The position numbers were made by a program, and so were the translations under genes. From Mycobacterium sp. (GTDB lineage Bacteria; Actinomycetota; Actinomycetes; Mycobacteriales; Mycobacteriaceae), in the NCBI GenBank assembly GCA_028706695.1, contig JAQTVU010000089.1, positions 1-7,840 on the forward strand: 7,840 bases of DNA. Direction: 5' to 3'. The notes under the pieces were generated by a model, which had not been told where the DNA came from, ran no database searches, and saw only the letters and a program-made list of their open reading frames with translations. Positions 4,846-7,840 of the stretch are shown one piece after another. Within the stretch, counting starts at the first letter, position 1, and the number at the start of each line of letters is the position of its first letter.

Positions 4846-7695
4846 TCACGGTGCAGGTCGGTCCAGGTGGATCGGTGGGCCGGCCGGCCGGCCCGCCGCC
4901 CGCCGGCGGCGCGAACGGCCCGCCGTGGCATCCCTGGAGCCGGACCCCGTATCGGCGTCTTCGTCGCCGGAGTCGTCGACGTCGAGATCCTCGTCATCGT
5001 CGGCGAGGTCCAGCTCCTGATCCTCGCCGAGGTCCTCTTCACCGTCGTCCTCGTCGTTTTCGAGTTCGTCCTCGTCGTTTTCGAGTTCGTCCTCGTCGTT
5101 TTCGAGTTCGTCCTCGTCGTTTTCGAGTTCGTCCTCGTCGTTTTCGAGTTCGTCCTCGTCGTTTTCGAGTTCGTCCTCGTCGGCGCCGGCCTCCTCGAAC
5201 TCATCGCGGTCGACGCCTGCCAGGGCGGCGCGGTCCTGCCCGTCCGTCCACTCCCGGACGTCCTCGTCAGGCTCATGCCGGGACGCGCCGGCTTCCTCCT
5301 CATCGCGGTCAGACCCCGACGACCCCGCCGCCATCGCCTTGAACATCGGATGCTCGCCGGGAGCGTGGGCGGGCAGCGTGGCCACGATGGCGTTATCGTC
5401 CGGTTCGTCGGATTTGCTCTTCCTCGATCTCCGGCCGCGGCGACCGCCGGTGTCGGGCCTGCGTCCGTTCGGCGGCGCGGAATCGACCGGGTCGGCGTGC
5501 AGCAGTATCCCGCGTCCACCGCAATTGGGACAGGAGGTCGAGAAGGCCTCGACCAGCCCGGTCCCCAGCCTCTTACGGGTCAGTTGGACCAGCCCCAGTG
5601 AGGTCACCTCGGACACCTGGTGGCGCGTGCGGTCGCGGGCCAGCGCCTCGGTCAGCCGGCGCAACACCAGATCGCGGTTGGACTCCAGCACCATGTCGAT
5701 GAAGTCGATGACGACGATGCCGCCGATGTCACGCAGCCGCAGCTGGCGCACGATCTCCTCGGCTGCCTCCAGGTTGTTCTTGGTGACGGTCTGCTCGAGG
5801 TTGCCCCCCGAACCGGTGAACTTGCCGGTGTTGACGTCGATCACTGTCATCGCCTCGGTGCGATCGATCACCAGCGTGCCACCCGACGGCAGCCAGACCC
5901 TACGGTCCATCGCCTTGGCCAACTGCTCGTCGATGCGGTGCACCGCGAACACGTCCGGGCCGTCAGCGGAGCCCGGCTGATACTTCGTCATCTTCGAAAG
6001 CAACTCGGGAGCAACGGAGTTCACGTACTCGTTGATGGTGTCCCAGGCGTCGTCGCCGGACACGATGAGGCCGGCGAAGTCCTCGTTGAACAAGTCGCGG
6101 ATGACCTTGACCAGCACATCGGGCTCCTCGTAGAGGGCCACCGCGGCACCGGCCGCCTTCTGCTTGGTTTCGACGGCCCTGGCCTCGATTTGCTGCCAGC
6201 GCTCCTGCAGGCGGACGACATCTCTACGGATCTCAGCTTCCTTGACGCCCTCGGATGCCGTGCGGATGATCACCCCGGCATCCGGCGGCACCACCTCACG
6301 CAGGATCTCCTTGAGGCGCTGTCGTTCGGTGTCGGGCAGCTTACGGCTGATCCCGGTCGATGACGCGCCGGGCACGTAAACCAGGTAGCGGCCCGCCAAC
6401 GACACCTGCGTGGTCAGCCGCGCGCCTTTGTGCCCGACCGGATCCTTGCTGACCTGGACTACGAGGTAGTCACCGGGTTTGAGGGCCTGTTCGATCCTGC
6501 GGTCCGATCCGCCCAGCCCCGCGGCGTCCCAGTTGACCTCTCCGGCGTAGAGGACGCCGTTGCGGCCGCGGCCGATGTCGACGAACGCCGCCTCCATCGA
6601 CGGCAGGACGTTCTGCACGATCCCGAGGTAGATGTTGCCCACCAAGGACGCGGACGCCGCCGACGTCACGAAATGCTCGACGACCATGCCGTCTTCGAGC
6701 ACGGCGATCTGGGTGTAGCGCGTACCGGTGTGAGGCGGCTCGGCGCGGACCCGGTCGCGCACTACCATCACCCGCTCGACGGCCTCCCGGCGGGCCAGAA
6801 ACTCCGCCTCACTCAGCACCGGGGGGCGGCGCCGACCGGCGTCGCGTCCGTCGCGGCGCCGTTGCCGTTTGGCTTCCAGCCTGGTCGAGCCGTCGATGCC
6901 CTTGATCTCGGCGCCCGAGCCACCGTCGTCGCCGTTCCTGCCGCCACGGGGCGGGCGCTCGTGCACCACCGTGTTCGGCGGATCGTCGGCGGCGAAAGCC
7001 TCGTCGTTGTCGTCGCCCGACCCCGATTTGCGGCGGCGGCGCCGCCGCCGGCGGCGGCTGCCCGACTCCGGCGAACCGTTCTCGTCGTCACCAGAGTCGG
7101 CGTCGTCGGAGTCATCCGAATCCTCGCCGTCGGTGTCCGGTGAGTCCGCCCAATCCGCCCGACCCTGCCGTTCGGCCTCGCCGTCCTCGCCCTGATCGCC
7201 GGAACCGCCCTGGTCTCCGCGTCCGCGGCCACGACCGCGGCGGCCGCGGCGGCGCCGCCGGTTGGCCGGGCGATCGCTCTGTTCGTCGTCGTTGTCAGAG
7301 TCGTCAAAGTCGTCGCCGTCATCGGCGCCGTCGTCGTCCTCGGCCATCGGCTGCGGCGCCACGAACAGCGGCATGTAGGCAGGCCGGTCGACCGGGGCTT
7401 CCGGCAACAGCCGGGATTCGGGTTCGCCGGTTGTGGCGACCGCCTCGACGCTAAGGCCTGGGACGCTCTGCAAGGGCTGGACGAACAGCAGGTCGCGCAC
7501 CCGCAGGGCGTCCTCACGGTCGACGCCGGAATGCACGTTACGGGGACGCCCGTCGAGCGTGCTAAGCGCTTCCAGCACCTCTTTGTTGGTGGCACCCAGC
7601 GCCCGCGCAAGCTGATGAACCCTCAGCCGGTCGGGTAGTTTCTCGTGTTGGGTCGACCCATGCGATGTGTCTGAAGTTGGGGCACCGTCTACCAC
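4846..7695 (-). CDS. rne: Ribonuclease E
   Basis: RNase E is the essential endonuclease that starts mRNA decay and matures rRNA precursors, cutting single-stranded AU-rich RNA and sensing 5' monophosphate ends. In this 949-aa protein the catalytic core is central (about 325-740): an S1-type domain around FVTSAASASLVGNIYLGIVQ, the RNase H-like and 5'-sensor part, then the DNase I-like part with catalytic Asp620 (VIDVNTG) and Asp664 (VIDFIDM), and the zinc-link CPNC (722-725). The N-terminal third is disordered, with alternating acidic tracts and arginine tracts (146-158, 214-223). The C-terminal tail is highly acidic, carries DEDELEN repeats (about 838-881) and ends in a short basic segment with RSRRRRAAGRPAG. 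This two-armed layout and most of the core match the M. tuberculosis enzyme (about 953 aa, from memory). The GTG start at 7695 has GAGGAG 5 bases upstream. ndk is not seen within the window. Confidence 0.97.
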   Translation of the reverse strand: MVDGAPTSDTSHGSTQHEKLPDRLRVHQLARALGATNKEVLEALSTLDGRPRNVHSGVDREDALRVRDLLFVQPLQSVPGLSVEAVATTGEPESRLLPEAPVDRPAYMPLFVAPQPMAEDDDGADDGDDFDDSDNDDEQSDRPANRRRRRGRRGRGRGRGDQGGSGDQGEDGEAERQGRADWADSPDTDGEDSDDSDDADSGDDENGSPESGSRRRRRRRRRKSGSGDDNDEAFAADDPPNTVVHERPPRGGRNGDDGGSGAEIKGIDGSTRLEAKRQRRRDGRDAGRRRPPVLSEAEFLARREAVERVMVVRDRVRAEPPHTGTRYTQIAVLEDGMVVEHFVTSAASASLVGNIYLGIVQNVLPSMEAAFVDIGRGRNGVLYAGEVNWDAAGLGGSDRRIEQALKPGDYLVVQVSKDPVGHKGARLTTQVSLAGRYLVYVPGASSTGISRKLPDTERQRLKEILREVVPPDAGVIIRTASEGVKEAEIRRDVVRLQERWQQIEARAVETKQKAAGAAVALYEEPDVLVKVIRDLFNEDFAGLIVSGDDAWDTINEYVNSVAPELLSKMTKYQPGSADGPDVFAVHRIDEQLAKAMDRRVWLPSGGTLVIDRTEAMTVIDVNTGKFTGSGGNLEQTVTKNNLEAAEEIVRQLRLRDIGGIVVIDFIDMVLESNRDLVLRRLTEALARDRTRHQVSEVTSLGLVQLTRKRLGTGLVEAFSTSCPNCGGRGILLHADPVDSAPPNGRRPDTGGRRGRRSRKSKSDEPDDNAIVATLPAHAPGEHPMFKAMAAGSSGSDRDEEEAGASRHEPDEDVREWTDGQDRAALAGVDRDEFEEAGADEDELENDEDELENDEDELENDEDELENDEDELENDEDELENDEDDGEEDLGEDQELDLADDDEDLDVDDSGDEDADTGSGSRDATAGRSRRRRAAGRPAGPPIHLDRPAP
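5045..5182 (-). repeat. Perfect 21-bp tandem repeat in rne (6.6 copies)
   Basis: The plus-strand unit TCGTCCTCGTCGTTTTCGAGT occurs six times without a single difference (5045-5065, 5066-5086, 5087-5107, 5108-5128, 5129-5149, 5150-5170), plus 12 bases of a seventh. The unit is a multiple of three, so rne stays in frame and gains a heptad, DEDELEN, per copy in its acidic tail. Complete identity at the DNA level points to recent expansion by slippage, and copy number is likely to vary between strains. Confidence 0.95.
7030..7058. repeat. GC-only triplet tract with overlapping palindromes inside rne
   Basis: A 29-base run of only G and C made from GGC/GCC triplets encodes most of the second arginine tract of RNase E (residues 214-222). 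It contains two overlapping perfect palindromes, 7031-7050 (20 bp) and 7041-7058 (18 bp), so the DNA and the mRNA can form very stable hairpins. It is explained by the arginine codons, but the alternation of CGC and CGG codons makes the palindromes. Confidence 0.8.
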
Positions 7696-7700
7696 GTATT

Positions 7701-7706
7701 CTCCTC
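7701..7706 (-). promoter_or_regulatory. Ribosome binding site of rne
   Basis: GAGGAG on the minus strand, 5 bases (AATAC) before the GTG at 7695. This fixes the start codon, and the resulting N-terminus (MVDGAPTSD) agrees with that of M. tuberculosis RNase E (MIDGAPPSD, from memory). Confidence 0.85.
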
Positions 7707-7711
7707 AAGCC

Positions 7712-7764
7712 CCCGGGCGCGTCGTTGCGACGCGGCCACGCGAGGGCTTCGCTATGCGCCCGGG
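7712..7764 (-). promoter_or_regulatory. Structured leader upstream of rne
   Basis: On the minus strand a 9-bp perfect inverted repeat, CCCGGGCGC (7764-7756) and GCGCCCGGG (7720-7712), encloses 35 bases. Inside and partly overlapping its 3' arm is a second hairpin, CGCGTCG-CAA-CGACGCG (7734-7718), which ends 11 bases before the Shine-Dalgarno. Part of the outer 5' arm can instead pair with CCGGG at 7777-7773. The structures share bases, so some are mutually exclusive. E. coli RNase E is known to control its own mRNA through a structured leader; a similar role here is inference. The rest of the leader to 7840 shows no gene and no clear promoter. Confidence 0.5.
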
Positions 7765-7840
7765 TCACTTCTCCCGGACTTGTGTATGGTCTCGCCCCGA
7801 GCGGCTCACTGGGAACCCACTCGGCGCCGTGCTGAATGAT

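Noticed and set aside
5045..5182. Possible CRISPR array because of regular repeats
   Set aside because: The units are contiguous with no spacers and lie in frame inside rne.
4669..5601. Long plus-strand frame with repeated hydrophobic VLVVFEF segments that looks like a membrane protein
   Set aside because: It is the antisense of the acidic DEDELEN repeat and the C-terminal tail of RNase E; the hydrophobic pattern is forced by the complementary codons, and no ribosome binding site or family match supports it.
7778..7840. End of an ndk gene upstream of rne, as expected from M. tuberculosis
   Set aside because: No frame in this stretch gives the conserved C-terminus of nucleoside diphosphate kinase, so ndk, if present, ends to the right of the window.

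Overview
The window is GC-rich and carries the block rne - rplU - rpmA - obg - proB, all on the minus strand. From remembered reference sequences, the encoded proteins look most like those of Mycobacterium tuberculosis; no alignment was run. The organism is therefore almost certainly a Mycobacterium, though not an ordinary M. tuberculosis complex layout. No dctA-like gene lies between rne and rplU, nadE does not follow proB, and the mycofactocin (mft) cluster begins about 0.9 kb after proB. In M. tuberculosis the mft genes sit at a distant locus (Rv0691A onward).

Reading in the direction of transcription (right to left): 7840-7696 is the leader of rne and holds nested inverted repeats just before a strong ribosome binding site. 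7695-4846 encodes RNase E (949 aa), whose acidic C-terminal tail carries a perfect 21-bp tandem repeat (6.6 copies). A promoter-like sequence just after the rne stop should drive rplU (L21), rpmA (L27), obg (ribosome-associated GTPase) and proB (glutamate 5-kinase). obg and proB overlap by 4 bp. A short stem-loop follows proB.

1382-486 has no intact gene. It holds a frameshifted remnant of a DDE-type transposase (about 722-1012, minus strand) and two stretches that I cannot assign. 485-1 is the start of the mycofactocin operon: mftA (39-aa precursor ending IDGMCGVY), mftB (precursor-binding chaperone) and the first 18 codons of mftC (radical SAM enzyme). mftB and mftC both start inside the end of the preceding gene. 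No mftR regulator is next to mftA on this side.

The right part serves RNA turnover, ribosome synthesis and assembly, and proline synthesis. The left part makes the redox cofactor mycofactocin. The junction between them, marked by a decayed transposase, looks like an old rearrangement or insertion point. No wholly new system was found. The best leads are the repeat in RNase E, the rne leader structure, the unusual position of the mft operon, and the unassigned DNA beside the transposase remnant.
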